Assembly (NCBI GenBank): GCA_021234155.1
Contig: JAJEKV010000028.1
Location: 15,237,258-15,301,257 of the forward strand
Direction: 5' to 3'
Source of the DNA: Isoetes taiwanensis
Lineage: Eukaryota; Streptophyta; Lycopodiopsida; Isoetales; Isoetaceae
DNA length: 64,000 nt
The position numbers and the translations under genes were made by a program. The notes under the pieces were generated by a model, which was not told the DNA's origin, ran no database searches, and was given only the letters and a program-made list of their open reading frames with translations. Every line of letters begins with the position of its first letter. Position 1 is the first letter of the stretch. Shown one piece after another: positions 10,667 to 19,831 of the stretch.

Positions 10667-13096
10667 TCACAATTGGGTACGTGTGATAGATGGTATTAAA
10701 GCACTATTGTTAATCCAACTTCGAGACGTAATAAAACTCTCGCTCGAGCCAATGGTAATGCTTGAAATAAGTTCTCCAATCCCCAGTTGGGGAACTTCAG
10801 TTTTCCCTTCAAGCATTTCAACGACTTGTGACATGGAAGGTCTTGCATGGGGATCTAGTTGAACACACAAGGCAGCTACTTTCATAACCAACTTCACCTC
10901 CTCAACATTCATAGATTTACAAATACTCCTATTCACGATTTGGAATATAATGTCTTGGTTTTGACTACTTTCCCACAAGTGCTTCGCGTGAATTTCCATT
11001 GGCTTTGATCCAGTGATTAGCTCCAGCAGAACCACTCCAAAGCTATAAACATCACTTTTTCCACTTATGGTTGAGCCTTCTATAAACCATTCAGGTGCTA
11101 AGTATCCTCTAGTTCCGCGAACAGTTGTCATAACAAAACTTTGGTCCTTGTCGGCAAGCTTAGAAAGCCCAAAATCACCAACTTTAGGGTAAAAGTTTTC
11201 ACCCAAGAGGATGTTTTGTGGCTTCATATCTAAATGAACAATTCTTTCATTGCATTCTTCATGCAAATAAGCCAGCCCTCTTGCTGCTCCTTTTGCAATT
11301 CTTAACTTAGTGTTCCAATCTAGTTGATTGATTGGTCTAAGCCATTTATCAAGGGATCCATTAGGCATGTATTCATAAACAAGGGCCCTTCTAGATTTGT
11401 CTGCACAGAAACCTATTAACTGAACAAGGTTCATGTGATGAACCCTACTTAAGATTGACATTTCTGCATAGAATTCGTTGCCTCTTTGTCCATTTCCCTC
11501 CAATTTCTTCACTGCCACCAATGTACCATCTGATAAAACCCCTTTATGCACAGATCCAAACCCTCCTTTTCCGAGCATTACAGAGAAACCGTTTGTCATT
11601 TGTTCAAGTTCTTTGTAAGTGAAGCGTTTGAGGGTTGTTTCTGATAAACAGGAATCTAAAATACCATCAAAATCTTCGCCGGTAAATCTTTTCCACCAAA
11701 TGAAACCGATTATTGCTGCTGCTAGAACTCCCAGTAGTGGAAGCCCTGCACAAACCCCTATTATCACTGCAACCCTATTGCTTATTCCTGCAGAAGTTTT
11801 GTCATCCATGCAGATTTTAAAAAATGCCAGATAACTTGAATTTTTGGACTGAAGGGTCTCAATCTGGCTAGCCTGGAAGCAAAGATTTGTATGTGTCTGA
11901 TAGAAGCCTGCTTTGCAAGTAGCGTTTTCCAAACAGAGGGTCCTGCATTCCTTGACAGTAGACAGGTTCTGATAAGAAGAATACTGGTTGACAATATAAT
12001 CAATGCCTTGTATTGTGTCAGTTAATGAGTAGCTATGGCAAAGTCCAGAGGTTGAATTTGACTTTAGTTTGCAACCAGCTTCAGGTTTTGAAGCAACTGA
12101 AGGCTCAAAATAACTAGAATTTGGGCATGAACATCCTGTTGTGCTACACAGTCCATATGAACCACAGCTTGTAAGCAGCTCACATTTCTTAAACTGTTGC
12201 TTCCGAATAACCCATTTAGTAGCAGTGATCTGGCCCTCTTCTTCCAATCTTACAAAAGCAGCAAACGAGAATTCATTTGAGCTTTTCAGTTGTAAAATAT
12301 TATGCACGACAACTTCTGATGTGTTGGTGCAATTGTTATTAGGTTGCAACTTATTGAACTCATTCACATATTCCATATCGGTCCGAAGCTGGAGCAAAAG
12401 ATTACTCTGATCACAGCAAAATGCTAAAAAAACCGAAGATCTCAAAGTATCATTCCAACCCCATTGTTTAGACACCAAGCTTGATTTATAAAATAGGGCT
12501 AATCTGTTAGGTTCCAAAACCAAGCTATAATTACCGCTGGAAAGACTCATACCTTGTCTAAGAACTTGAGTGCAGACCAGAGTATCGGTAGGGCTATCAA
12601 AGGTCTGCCATATCTTGTTATTTATATTTCCAGAGCTATTAACAAGAACGACATTACCACGGTTGCTAACCTGCAAGAATTTCACGCCCCTGTTTTCAGT
12701 ATAGGTCTGCCAAACGGTAACATCATCTGAATCTTTAAGAAGCATATTGCCGTCGGAAAATTCAAGAACGGCTCCATCGCCAACCAAATGGCTCTGATCC
12801 GCCTGCCATATTATTTCTGCAGAGTAAGAGTCGCCATTTGTGATATCATAAGCAAGAACTGCAAGGTTATAGCCATAGCCATCCTTGGTTATAAAGAACA
12901 TGCCATGCTGCACATACCCGGCTCCGGCTTCAGAGGTTATATTGCCCTCAAAGCCTGCGAAGCGCCCTTTTAATCCGTTGTCAAGATCTAGCAATGCTCC
13001 TGTGTTATAAGCAGAGGTGAGATTATATTCTTTGTACTGGGCAGACGGAGCTGCAAAGAAAAGGAGGAGAAGGAGATGGAAGGGAAGCATTGCCAT
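10667..13096 (-). CDS. G-type lectin S-receptor-like Ser/Thr kinase (SD2-5-like)
   Basis: A single uninterrupted 809-codon frame, the only clearly intact gene in the window. Residues 1-20 form a signal peptide (MAMLPFHLLLLLFFAAPSA, then Q). Residues about 25-180 are a B-lectin-type domain ending IWQTFDSPTDTL. Residues 305-326 are a Cys-rich EGF-like stretch and 353-430 a PAN-like Cys-rich stretch. The ectodomain has many N-x-S/T sites. A transmembrane helix lies at about 442-467, followed by a kinase domain at about 503-765. The kinase has the glycine loop GKGGFGSV (509-516), catalytic Lys530 in VAVKK, HLDMKPQN (621-628), DFG (641-643) and APEW (667-670), so it should be catalytically competent. 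Leu replaces Arg before the catalytic Asp, making it a non-RD kinase, a class often linked to immune receptors. A plasma-membrane receptor that binds an extracellular glycan or lipid ligand is inferred from the family; the ligand is unknown. No intron is apparent. Start choice: this Met gives a complete signal peptide, although Met3 is an alternative. Confidence 0.93.
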   Translation of the reverse strand: MAMLPFHLLLLLFFAAPSAQYKEYNLTSAYNTGALLDLDNGLKGRFAGFEGNITSEAGAGYVQHGMFFITKDGYGYNLAVLAYDITNGDSYSAEIIWQADQSHLVGDGAVLEFSDGNMLLKDSDDVTVWQTYTENRGVKFLQVSNRGNVVLVNSSGNINNKIWQTFDSPTDTLVCTQVLRQGMSLSSGNYSLVLEPNRLALFYKSSLVSKQWGWNDTLRSSVFLAFCCDQSNLLLQLRTDMEYVNEFNKLQPNNNCTNTSEVVVHNILQLKSSNEFSFAAFVRLEEEGQITATKWVIRKQQFKKCELLTSCGSYGLCSTTGCSCPNSSYFEPSVASKPEAGCKLKSNSTSGLCHSYSLTDTIQGIDYIVNQYSSYQNLSTVKECRTLCLENATCKAGFYQTHTNLCFQASQIETLQSKNSSYLAFFKICMDDKTSAGISNRVAVIIGVCAGLPLLGVLAAAIIGFIWWKRFTGEDFDGILDSCLSETTLKRFTYKELEQMTNGFSVMLGKGGFGSVHKGVLSDGTLVAVKKLEGNGQRGNEFYAEMSILSRVHHMNLVQLIGFCADKSRRALVYEYMPNGSLDKWLRPINQLDWNTKLRIAKGAARGLAYLHEECNERIVHLDMKPQNILLGENFYPKVGDFGLSKLADKDQSFVMTTVRGTRGYLAPEWFIEGSTISGKSDVYSFGVVLLELITGSKPMEIHAKHLWESSQNQDIIFQIVNRSICKSMNVEEVKLVMKVAALCVQLDPHARPSMSQVVEMLEGKTEVPQLGIGELISSITIGSSESFITSRSWINNSALIPSITRTQL

Positions 13097-13139
13097 AGCC
13101 AGAGCTTGGAAATAGAGCTTCCATTACCTACAAGCTCAA

Positions 13140-13160
13140 GTGCATGTTATATTCCATAGC
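13140..13160 (-). promoter_or_regulatory. Possible TATA-like element upstream of the kinase
   Basis: On the minus strand GGAATATAAC lies about 50-60 bp before the kinase start codon, a plausible but weak TATA-like sequence. No transcription start evidence is available, and the distance to the ATG would leave a very short leader. Confidence 0.15.
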
Positions 13161-13165
13161 ATAGC

Positions 13166-13246
13166 ATGTAAGACTTTCATGTGTGGGACATAATCTGCAT
13201 ATGTATGACTTTCATGTGAAGGACATAATCTGCATATGTAAGATGG
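13166..13246. repeat. 35-bp tandem repeat in the kinase upstream region
   Basis: Two near-identical 35-bp units (13166-13200 and 13201-13235) run ATGTA(A/T)GACTTTCATGTG, then (T/A)(G/A)GGACATAATCTGCAT. A third partial unit (ATGTAAGA) follows. They lie about 70-150 bp upstream of the kinase start codon and could duplicate a regulatory site. Each unit carries TTTCATGTG. Confidence 0.85.
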
Positions 13247-13399
13247 GACCAAAACTGGTGGCTGGCTACATCCATGTAACTTGAATCACTGCCTCCTAGA
13301 AATTCCATCTCTAGGATTGATTTTAGGGCCAAGTAGGGCCTGCCCTTGACTTTATTTTAGCCCAAATCTCCTCCTCTCTTCATCAATTCGAGGTTTAAA

Positions 13400-13780
13400 G
13401 TCAAAGCAACCTGATGATCTTTGAATTGGTCAAGCTGCCCATCCAAAGGAGCTGCAAGAATGATCCTACCCGCAAAAACACTATCCCATGCTCAGTTTTG
13501 AAGGTGGTTAATTTGGACAAAAAATCTTGATAATGTGGCCATCTCCAGCTTAGGCTACATTCCCATGAAAGAGACCGGACTTCCAAATTTCTTGTCAAGG
13601 TGAAGTCGAGCCAGTGCCCATGTTCATATTTAACTTCAAAATTTGAGGTCAACTTCCAAGGCTGGCTTGGATTTTTCAGAAATGGATGAGCTTCCATATA
13701 GGCCACATGTCCTTTTGGTAGCCTTGGGGTAGAAATATGGGCTTCCATATAGGCCACATGTCCTTTCGTAGCTTATAAGA
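13400..13780. repeat. Short tandem duplication in non-coding DNA
   Basis: The block GCTTCCATATAGGCCACATG followed by TCCTTT occurs twice, at about 13690 and 13741 (offset about 51 bp). The minus-strand frame here (13757-13401) translates the repeat as two AYMEAH blocks and looks non-genic. Confidence 0.6.
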
Positions 13781-14830
13781 GGCAAAATATGACGTGGCAA
13801 GAGTGTGGCTCTAAATTTAGAAGCTTCATTGTGTCCCCCATTGCCACTAGCCAATGTACATAAGTGCGAATGTACATTAGTGCCAATATGCATTGGAGCA
13901 AATGAACAACTTTGCAATGTTGCCCGTCCTTAAATAGGCCTCCAACCCGTCCAACTAAGGGAATTTTCTTAGAGCTATTATTTATAAGGGTACAAAAAAG
14001 ATTTGCCCTTCACCATGAAATGGAAAAAAAGAGGGACACTTGAAAATAAGGGCAACAATTTGAAAAACCCTTAACATTTTATTAAGGACCTCAATTCAAT
14101 TCTTATGATGTTTATTATATTTTATTTATTTATATCTGCAATATATTATTATTATATCTACTATGGAATTTGATCAATAAAATTTGATTAGTATCCCTCG
14201 ACTCAATGGTCGATTAGAATAAATTCTTTTCTTTGGCGGGGTAATGTGAATGGATAGCACAAGTTCAAGATTAGGTACATGAGAGCAAGTTTTGATACCG
14301 ATTCTCCACTTGGGTTTTAGCAGCTAAGAACGTTTTACTTCATATTATACACTCAAAATATATTACAAAGTACTTCCGTATAAGAAATGTCCCCAAGCAT
14401 CAATCACTTTTAGATGATCACTCCATATTGGAATTTTACTAATATCGTGCCAATTGAGAGATCTCAAAACAATTATACAACTTACTTATCTCCTTTGGAA
14501 GCACCACCTCGGTGAAGAAATACGCTATCATAAAAGACCTTTTCTCGTCTTCGCTTCCATACATACACCCATATTAGCCAAGACTTTGCCATGTGAAATG
14601 CAATCCTTTTAGAAGTACTCCAATCGATGGATAAATACCCAAAAGAAAGTGCCGACTATCCAAAGATACTCCAAAAAAGAGAATGCCTGTGACCTAAGAC
14701 TACTCACCGCACACAAATATAAACAAAGGCTCCAATGTTTCAATGCACCGGGCCACACATTGGGCAAAGTGGGCTTACTTCCTACTTTAAAGCTTATTTA
14801 GAACCATCTCATTAACTCTCAAAAAGCGAT
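13781..14830. other. AT-rich spacer, possible LINE relic
   Basis: Small repeats of AATGTACAT occur at 13850-13880, and strongly AT-rich DNA lies at 14090-14180. On the minus strand, 14760-14450 contains a W-x-V-x-x-x-x-K-R-R-R-E-K-V-F stretch that vaguely recalls the C-terminal region of plant LINE reverse transcriptases, but it is too decayed to name with confidence. Confidence 0.3.
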
Positions 14831-14839
14831 GAATGCAAT

Positions 14840-14861
14840 GGTTCTATGCCATCATAGAACC
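14840..14861. repeat. Start palindrome of the A/B/C family
   Basis: A perfect 9-bp inverted repeat, GGTTCTATG and CATAGAACC, separated by CCAT. The same palindrome is conserved without change at 18902-18923 and 41992-42013, each time at the beginning of a unit. It could be a hairpin terminus, a recombinase site or an RNA stem. Confidence 0.8.
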
Positions 14862-15139
14862 CTTGGGAAGACGACATCCTATTTTGGGACCTTTTTTCAG
14901 GCCTTTTTACAATCATCCATAAATTGTTCCATTTCCTTTCTTTCTTTATCGGTCTTCTCTTTAAGTCTTCCATCTTCTTTGCTCCCTTATCTCTACTTTT
15001 CCCACCCTGTTGTTGCTTTCATTATGTTCTATATGCTCGTGATAATTGTTTGGCTATTTGTTATTTCTTTCTAGATTTTTCTTCATTTTTCTTACTTACG
15101 AGCTTACGTTCTTCCTCAGACTAGCTTGCTAGACATATA

Positions 15140-15440
15140 TGCTCTACCGCTAGGGCTTAATGTTCTTCCTCATTCCGCTCTTCTCTAATCGCTTGATTAT
15201 TTTCCTCCGTTTGTAGTTTATGGGTGGATGCTCTTTCCTGCCTTAGTTGCATTTGCTTTTCGTCCATGCAGATGTTCTTCCCCGCCCCATTTGTTTCATT
15301 GTGTTATTTGGATGGAGGTTCTTTCCCCATTCTAGTTTGCAGATGTTATTCCTTGTGAGGCGGATGTTCTTTCCCGTCCTTTGGGTTGTGCTCATTTTGT
15401 ATTGGTGGCTTGCTTATTTCTTGTATATGTTTGTTTGTTG
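15140..15440 (+). repeat. GGATGTTCTTCCC interspersed motif block (copy A)
   Basis: About seven degenerate copies of (C/T)GGATGTTCTT(T)CCC at spacings of 35-60 bp. Matching blocks are at 38760-39040 and 42260-42545. In one frame each motif translates as R-x-M-F-F-P or similar, but the blocks contain stops and shifts in other copies, so the order is more likely a DNA-level tandem repeat than a protein repeat. Confidence 0.65.
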
Positions 15441-16375
15441 ATTTTGACATAAATATTGGTTCTCTTTTATTTATTTTTGAGTTTTTTACTTTTTAGATCT
15501 AATTCAAGCCCATTTAGTCTCGTTCATCATTTCTTCTTGCTTCGTCACTCTATCAAGCTGGTCATTTGTCCATTGGCTTGTAATCATTTTATATGGGTGG
15601 TTTTCTTTTCTCTTGCTTAATATTGAACTTGATATGTTCTTATATATGCTTATTTGTTGGTTTTTGACATGAATAGCGATTCCTTAACGTGTTTACTTTA
15701 TAGTTTTTTGTTCTTCTAGATCTAATTCAAACCGCATTTGAGTTGGTCCATGGCTTCAAAACTATGGACAAATTTTCAACGTTATTTTATGTTTTTTTAC
15801 TTTATCAAGCTATCATGATCTAATTCAAGCCGCATTCGAATAGGGGTACGAACTTGTTCAGAAATTATTTCTTCTTCGCTCTATCAAGTTATCATGGTCA
15901 TTGGATTGACGAACTTGTGTTGCTCCTCGACCGTTATTTATCTCCATGGTTTTTCCCCCGAAAATCGAAAGAGCGGGGTTTTTATTCCAGTTGATAAATC
16001 TCTGAGTCCAATATCATTGTGGCTTATCTCTACTTTTCTAGTTGTGGGTTTTGAATTTTTGTGCCGAATAGGTTACTTAGTTCTTAGAATTTTTTGTGTG
16101 TTTTAGTTGGTTTAAAGATGATTTGAGATGGAAAATTTTAAATTGGTTCTTATTGCTTGTGTCTAAGGATTTTCGCTTTGCTGCTCCCAAGTTAATGTTC
16201 ATAGTGTGCTCTTTTCAGTAAATTTGAGGTCTAAGTTTTATGATTCATATGTTTTTTATTGGTTTCTTTTTCTTAATCATTCCTTTTCGGAGTATTTATA
16301 TCCATCAGCCTTGTTTCATCTTCTTGATCAATCCTTTCCTCAGGTCTTGTGAGCTTGTGCATCTCATAATGCTCC

Positions 16376-16624
16376 TCCCTTTTGGGCCAAAATTCTATGG
16401 TTCCCAGTTCTTCTTCCTTGGATGTTAATAGCGAACTTCTACAAGCAATAAAGCTTCAGTCTGTTCAAATCCAAGACTTGCAAACTTCTTTATCTAGTCA
16501 ATCTCATGTTAATGAGAAAATTGAGGCCTTAAGGTTGGAGATTCAGGAACGCGCATCTCGTGTTGTACCTACTTTTAAGAGTGGTCCAATTAGATACTAG
16601 TACGAGTTCTTGTCCTCTATGCAA
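16376..16624 (+). pseudogene. Short coiled-coil-like coding exon of the family, copy A (broken)
   Basis: The frame from 16382 reads a Ser-rich start, then LLQAIKLQSVQIQDLQTSL, a heptad-like stretch, then VNEKIEALRLEIQE and VVPTFKSGPIRY. It ends in a TAG at 16598-16600, where copy B has CAG (Gln) followed by YEFLSSMQ. The exon is then cut by the LINE insertion, and homology to copy B resumes after 18043. The heptad part followed by F-K-x-G-x-x-x-Q-Y-x-F faintly recalls gag-like proteins of tyrosine-recombinase retrotransposons, but this is weak. Confidence 0.5.
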
Positions 16625-16658
16625 TAGAATAGAATAGAATAGAAATAGAATAGAATTA
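16625..16658. repeat. Pentanucleotide microsatellite (TAGAA)n
   Basis: Six to seven copies of TAGAA/ATAGAA with one slip. On the minus strand they form the 3' end of the LINE insertion as (TTCTA)n in place of a poly(A) tail. Confidence 0.85.
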
Positions 16659-17379
16659 GCTAACGCCCACTGAGACCACAGGTCATGGGACTCCATATAA
16701 TGGGCTAGTATTAACTACTACTAGGATTAAAAACTCTACCAAAGGTTTTCAAGGGAAAACTTTGCAAGAATGATGATACTTCGTATGCTGAGATAATGAC
16801 TACCGAGGGCTCGCACTGCGACGCTTATCTAGAACCTCAAGTATGTATACGCGTACATGGTGCTCGGTAGTTGTAGCGGAATGGAATGCTAAGGCCAAAA
16901 ATGATTATGGACTATCTCAAAGGTGGCAACTCGTAAGAGTATGGCTTATCTTCAATAATCAGAATCGCAAATGCACATAGTCTCGCTTCTCGTGGGTAAT
17001 TCGCGCCTCCATCTACCTGCCTCAACTGTGACTGTGGACCCCGTAATAATTGATGCACAGCCACAAGCTTGTTCCTCGACAATGAAGCAAGCAAAAGCTG
17101 GGGCCCCGGGTGCTAAGGTGTGGGATTTATGTGTGCATGATAATGAATTGCTTTTGGCCAAACAAAGTAACTGCTGGCCCCGTATCTTTTGAGAAACGCA
17201 CTCATTGAGATATTGTTACAAAGCTCAGATCGAATCGCAAGCATCAAAGTGCTGCTCGCTGCACGCCCAACGGGCAAAACCATGTAGTGCAATGCTCTTC
17301 CAACATCAAGCTTCAAACGCCGAGGAGATTCAGCTATGGGTGCGCAGAACAGATACCTAACATTATCCATGTGGTGCAC

Positions 17380-17625
17380 CTAAGTATATAGTGGAGATGG
17401 CGCTTCATGGCGTAATGTTGAAGAGGCCAAAACTCCGCCTCTGTAAAGAATAGCATAGGGCACCGCTTGTTTTAACTCCGGTACGTAAGTGAGAAAGGAC
17501 TTTGCACCCGCCTCCAAGCTCTCCCAAGCACTAGCACTAATGGCAAGTCCCCACACTTCGTAACTATACAAGAAATCAAGTGTTTACCAGAGCCCTAAAC
17601 AAGTGGGCTTTCCGCATGAATTTCT
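17380..17625 (-). pseudogene. LINE reverse transcriptase, C-terminal fragment
   Basis: The minus frame reads HLFRALVNT, then YEVWGLAISASAWESLEAG and KSFLTYVPELKQAVPYAIL. This matches the conserved region just after the reverse transcriptase catalytic domain in plant LINEs (pattern Y-G-x-E-V-W-G ... W-x-x-L-E-x-x-Q-K-x-F-L). A stop occurs between the two parts. The downstream frame at 17379-17113 continues with unrecognised sequence. No YxDD catalytic motif or endonuclease domain is present. Confidence 0.75.
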
Positions 17626-18892
17626 GTTTAAAAACAATTGTTTTGCATTGTATAGAGTGTTTCCCATCCAAAGAGCTACCCGCTTGGTAATACATCAGTT
17701 CGTAAGTGTGTTCTTACAGAATTCTACACTCAAGATAATGTAGCTATCTACAACCCCAACTTCGCTACTATCATAGTGCATGGGGACATTGTGATGAGAA
17801 GATCAACTACCAAAAAGCTTGGTCTTTTGAGATTAGCATCACAGACCGTGGTTCTCACAAAACTGTGGTAGAGTATGTAAATGTTGCTGCATACTAGCAG
17901 CGTATAAAGTAGTTTAGACACAAGATACATAAGTTGCCTAATGATATAGTGTACAAATGTGACCTCCGCCATGAGATTATCAAGCCATTCTTCCAATTGA
18001 TCAATGTATTGCCAAGATAGCTAACGATTTATATTCTCGCATGTGCAAGATGTACCTAACGCATTTATATTCTCATGTTCGCATTTCGAGCCCTTCAATT
18101 CCTAATGATGTTCTTATATTTTATTTTTTTTGGGCGCGTATCCGTTGCTTGACATATGAAGTTCTTTTGATTGTTGCAGTGTGGAGGAAGCTATGAGGAT
18201 AGCTCTTGATTTTGATAACCATATTTTTTTTCTTTCTCCATTGATGAAGCCCGGCGTCTCAAACTCGCCCGCCAGCGATGATCTTGTTTGTCTTAATTAG
18301 TTGAGTTGCACCTTTTTGTGGGCATGGTACTCATTGTATTGACCCTTGTTCTGCCTCATTGGGGCAGGGGTTCCTTCCACAACTCATTGCTTAATTTAGT
18401 TTTTCATCCATACATTTTGTGTCTCTAGGGGCTAAGTATTGATTTTTTGCATTATTCTTTATTATATTTTCGGCAAACGATGTTTCTTGTTGTTTTTTGC
18501 ACTACTTCTTTAATTTGCTTCAGATTGTCTTTCGTATATGATATAGTGCTTAGGGTAGCTTCTTTAAATTTTTGTCTTGGATCCTTTGTATATAGTCATT
18601 AACTTTCTTATTCATGGTTAATCTCTGGCATCTTGTGCTTTGCAATTTTTTCATTTTGTGTGGTGGCTTTTGTAGTTCGCGAATTTTTCACTTGTTGTGC
18701 TTGTCAATCAACTCTGGCCTTGTACCTCCTTTCTTGTAACATTTGAGCATTACCAATTTAGTGGATGTATTTGTTTTTAGGATCTCTGAGAATCACAGAA
18801 TTCATTATAGTTTTCTCTTATTCTAGATTGTAAGAGGTGGAGCGTTCCTCTTCTGTGGGCCATGTTATTTGTTGTTGCAAGGAGTCTTCCAA

Positions 18893-19140
18893 GAATGCAA
18901 TGGTTCTATGCCATCATAGAACCATCATTCTTGGGAAGGCGACATCCTATTTTAGGACCTTTTTTCGAGGGCCTTTTACAATCATCTATAAATTGTTCCA
19001 TTTCCTTTCTTTCTTTATCGGTCTTCTCTTTGAGTGTTCCATCTTCTGTGCGCCTTATCTCTATTTTTCCACCCTCCCAACCTTGTTGTTGGTTTTGTTA
19101 TGTTCTATGTGCTCGTGATAATTGTTTGGCTATTTGTTTT
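18893..19140 (+). repeat. Second copy of the unit start at the right end of A
   Basis: Repeats 14831-15060, with the palindrome, CATCCTATTTT(G/A)GGACCTTTTTTC and the ATCTATAAATTGTTCCATTTCC stretch. It stops after GGCTATTTGTTTTT, where the sequence changes to TGGATTGCCCCTAGGGGGG. It is either the 3' terminal repeat of the element or a truncated next unit. Confidence 0.75.
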
Positions 19141-19831
19141 TTGGATTGCCCCTAGGGGGGCAAACCCTCGTTTATGTGGGTATGTGGGCATATCCTGTGT
19201 GTATGCTCTAAGATATGCCTAGTATATACCGGGTGATCGCTAAAAACTGGGCTGGTGCCTCGTAAGTGGCTCTGGGCTATCCAGCCCATTCTTCGCAGCG
19301 CGGGCTATGGCGCACTTGTTTATTTTTATGCCCCCGCTTCTAAGTTTTTGCCTGCTCATCCTTCCTGCTTTTGCCTCGCTCATCGCCATAGCTACTCTTT
19401 TGGAGCTTCTTTTCCTGTGAGTATGAAGCAACGCATAACAATTTTTCAAGTGCAGATCGCCATTCCTAGGCTCTACTAACAGCTAGGAGTATATAGTCAG
19501 CTTATGATTGAGCAAGAAGTTCTACGGCCACCGGAAATGGGATTCTCGCTCAATCCGTGGTGATTTGTTTGGTCTTTTTTTTTGTCTTTTATAGAGGCTT
19601 AAGCTTTAGTCTTGTTTATCATTTTGTTCTGCTTTCCTCGTCCCTCGCTTCGAAGTTTGTGCCATATTGAAAGCTTGGCCGCTAGCTGTTTCTTTTGTCT
19701 AAGAGCAAGGGGTCATGGAGGCGGTCCGCTCGTGATTCTATGTTTCTTCCGTGTCTCTAGCAAGCAGGCTGTGGCTATGGTGACCGGGCAAAGGATGGCA
19801 AGAGTTAGGCTGCCCGGATATAGCGATTCCA
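19141..19831. other. No recognised gene
   Basis: Begins with a palindromic GCCCCTAGGGGGGC motif. The rest is C/T-rich with short open frames on both strands that I do not recognise. Confidence 0.35.

Larger units (their letters stand above)
16625..18043 (-). mobile_element. 5'-truncated LINE with (TTCTA)n tail, inserted in copy A
   Basis: Copy B is continuous across this point (CTCTATGCAAGACTG), which places an insertion of about 1.42 kb in copy A. TGCAA occurs on both sides (16620-16624 and 18044-18048), a plausible target-site duplication. On the minus strand the insertion encodes the C-terminal part of a LINE reverse transcriptase and ends, at its 3' side, in a pentanucleotide repeat. It is about 1.4 kb against several kb for a full element, so it is 5'-truncated, with several frame breaks. 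Confidence 0.75.
14831..19140 (+). mobile_element. Element family copy A (one unit plus the start of a second)
   Basis: Copy A of a repeat family also found at 38725-44060. It starts at GAATGCAATGGTTCTATG, where similarity to the other copies begins. In order it contains a start palindrome, a pyrimidine-rich block with GGATGTTCTTCCC repeats, several AGATCTAATTCAAGCCGCAT motifs, a strongly conserved block around 16098-16245, a short coding exon (16376-16624), and a tail block (18285-18893). The first 240 bp then repeat at 18893-19140. Copy A lacks about 900 bp present in B (40056-40955) and carries a LINE insertion (16625-18043). The repeated ends resemble long terminal direct repeats or a tandem unit junction. 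I see no reverse transcriptase, transposase, primer-binding site or TG...CA ends, so the class is unresolved. Confidence 0.7.

Noticed and set aside
10431-10862. 143-codon plus-strand frame
   Set aside because: It overlaps the 3' end of the receptor kinase antisense and the dispersed repeat. No domain; treated as a shadow.
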